This document shows, in pieces, positions 37,542-37,915 of a stretch of DNA of 37,915 nt (positions are counted from its first letter, which is position 1; the number at the start of each line of letters is the position of its first letter). The notes under the pieces are model-generated. The model ran no database searches. It saw nothing but the letters and a program-made list of their open reading frames with translations, and was not told the DNA's origin. Source of the DNA: Clostridiales bacterium (lineage in GTDB: Bacteria > Bacillota > Clostridia > Christensenellales > Aristaeellaceae); NCBI GenBank assembly GCA_015056395.1, contig SVGK01000001.1, positions 1-37,915 of the forward strand, read 5' to 3'. The translations under genes were made by a program, and so were the position numbers.

Positions 37542-37772
37542 TCAGCCGTATATGGATCGTATCCGTGCAGTCAGCGTGCCGGCCTCGGACTTCTGGCCCT
37601 GCTTTGCCTGCGTAATGGAGTGGTCCAGCTTTTCGGCCCACTGTTCTTCGCTGAGCGGGAGCGTACCGTACTGGCTGCGCATGCGCAGGAAAACGGCGTC
37701 GACGAGCTGGGTGAATTCAGCCTCGTCTAGAGCCGGGATGACAGAAAGCAGATCATGTAATGCGGCTGTCAT
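37542..37772 (-). CDS. putative antitoxin of toxin-antitoxin pair 2
   Basis: A 76-residue acidic helical protein with no family I can name. It starts MTAALHDLLSVIPALDEAEF and ends TARIRSIYG. It precedes a RelE/ParE-like toxin by 16 nt, has a strong GGAGGTGATC ribosome site and its own promoter, which supports an antitoxin role by position. It does not look like Phd/YefM, and a ribbon-helix-helix motif is not obvious. Confidence 0.72.
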   Translation of the reverse strand: MTAALHDLLSVIPALDEAEFTQLVDAVFLRMRSQYGTLPLSEEQWAEKLDHSITQAKQGQKSEAGTLTARIRSIYG

Positions 37773-37795
37773 GGGATCACCTCCGATACGTTCAG

Positions 37796-37825
37796 ATTAT
37801 ACCATACGGAGCGGATGCGGCGCAA
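37796..37825 (-). promoter_or_regulatory. promoter of toxin-antitoxin operon 2
   Basis: On the minus strand TTGCGC (37825-37820), an 18-bp spacer and a perfect TATAAT (37801-37796), 23 nt before the antitoxin start. Confidence 0.7.
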
Positions 37826-37872
37826 GAGGGGGAACGACCAAATGTGATCCCCCTGATCCGCCTCCGTTTTCG

Positions 37873-37901
37873 TTGACAATCCGGGCATATCGTGTTATAA
37901 T
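37873..37901 (+). promoter_or_regulatory. consensus promoter reading out of the window
   Basis: TTGACA (37873-37878), a 17-bp spacer and TATAAT (37896-37901) with an upstream TG. Both boxes match the consensus exactly. The transcribed gene lies beyond the right edge. Confidence 0.88.
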
Positions 37902-37915
37902 CTTACCACTCTATA

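Overview
The window looks like a chromosomal segment of a high-GC, Gram-positive-type anaerobe, most likely an uncultured gut Clostridia (Firmicutes) lineage. The signs are strong Shine-Dalgarno sequences, TTGACA/TATAAT promoters, an AddA-type helicase-nuclease, a rubredoxin, an L,D-transpeptidase, LicD and CDP-glycerol transferase wall-polymer genes, and a VWA/pilin-like adhesin. Housekeeping-type genes write isoleucine as ATC or ATA and almost never ATT. I cannot assign a genus. I saw no rRNA, tRNA, CRISPR array or prophage.

Layout. 1-565 is a gene-free mosaic of hairpin repeats. 566-2782 holds plsY and xylB. 2783-3439 is a repeat region with a 111-bp tandem duplication. 3440-7834 holds a small secreted protein, a solitary murG, rubredoxin, a cyclase-family hydrolase, an RluA-type pseudouridine synthase (minus strand) and a GNAT acetyltransferase. 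The last two diverge from promoters whose -35 boxes overlap. The GNAT gene leads into addA (7847-11311), and no addB is nearby. 11312-12623 is a gene-free repeat island with two nested MITE-like elements, each inserted in the loop of a hairpin repeat.

12624-19712 is an accessory block: a 1335-residue VWA/Cna-type adhesin without a sorting signal, a Phd/ParE-type toxin-antitoxin pair, and two adjacent secreted proteins, one with 11-residue repeats and one with a glycine-zipper C terminus. pgsA follows on the minus strand.

20726-26990 is a tight three-gene operon: a DUF308-like membrane protein, an MMPL/RND-type transporter, and a 1201-residue secreted protein. That protein carries two Leu-Asp-Gly heptad arrays flanking helical segments built from about thirteen 17-residue repeats and a Pro/Thr/Glu linker. 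A convergent TetR regulator (27111-27680) is a likely controller. This looks like an envelope transport system with an extracellular filamentous partner and is the best candidate for an undescribed system.

The rest holds a small conserved-looking 89-residue protein, a decayed phosphatidylserine-decarboxylase-like pseudogene, a minus-strand cluster (AlbA/Schlafen-type regulator, nucleoside hydrolase, GH31 alpha-xylosidase), a minus-strand wall-polymer pair (licD-like, CDP-glycerol transferase), a secreted L,D-transpeptidase with peptidoglycan-binding repeats, and a second toxin-antitoxin pair. A consensus promoter at the right edge points out of the window. GH31 alpha-xylosidase and XylB could serve the same xylose-releasing route, although they are 26 kb apart.
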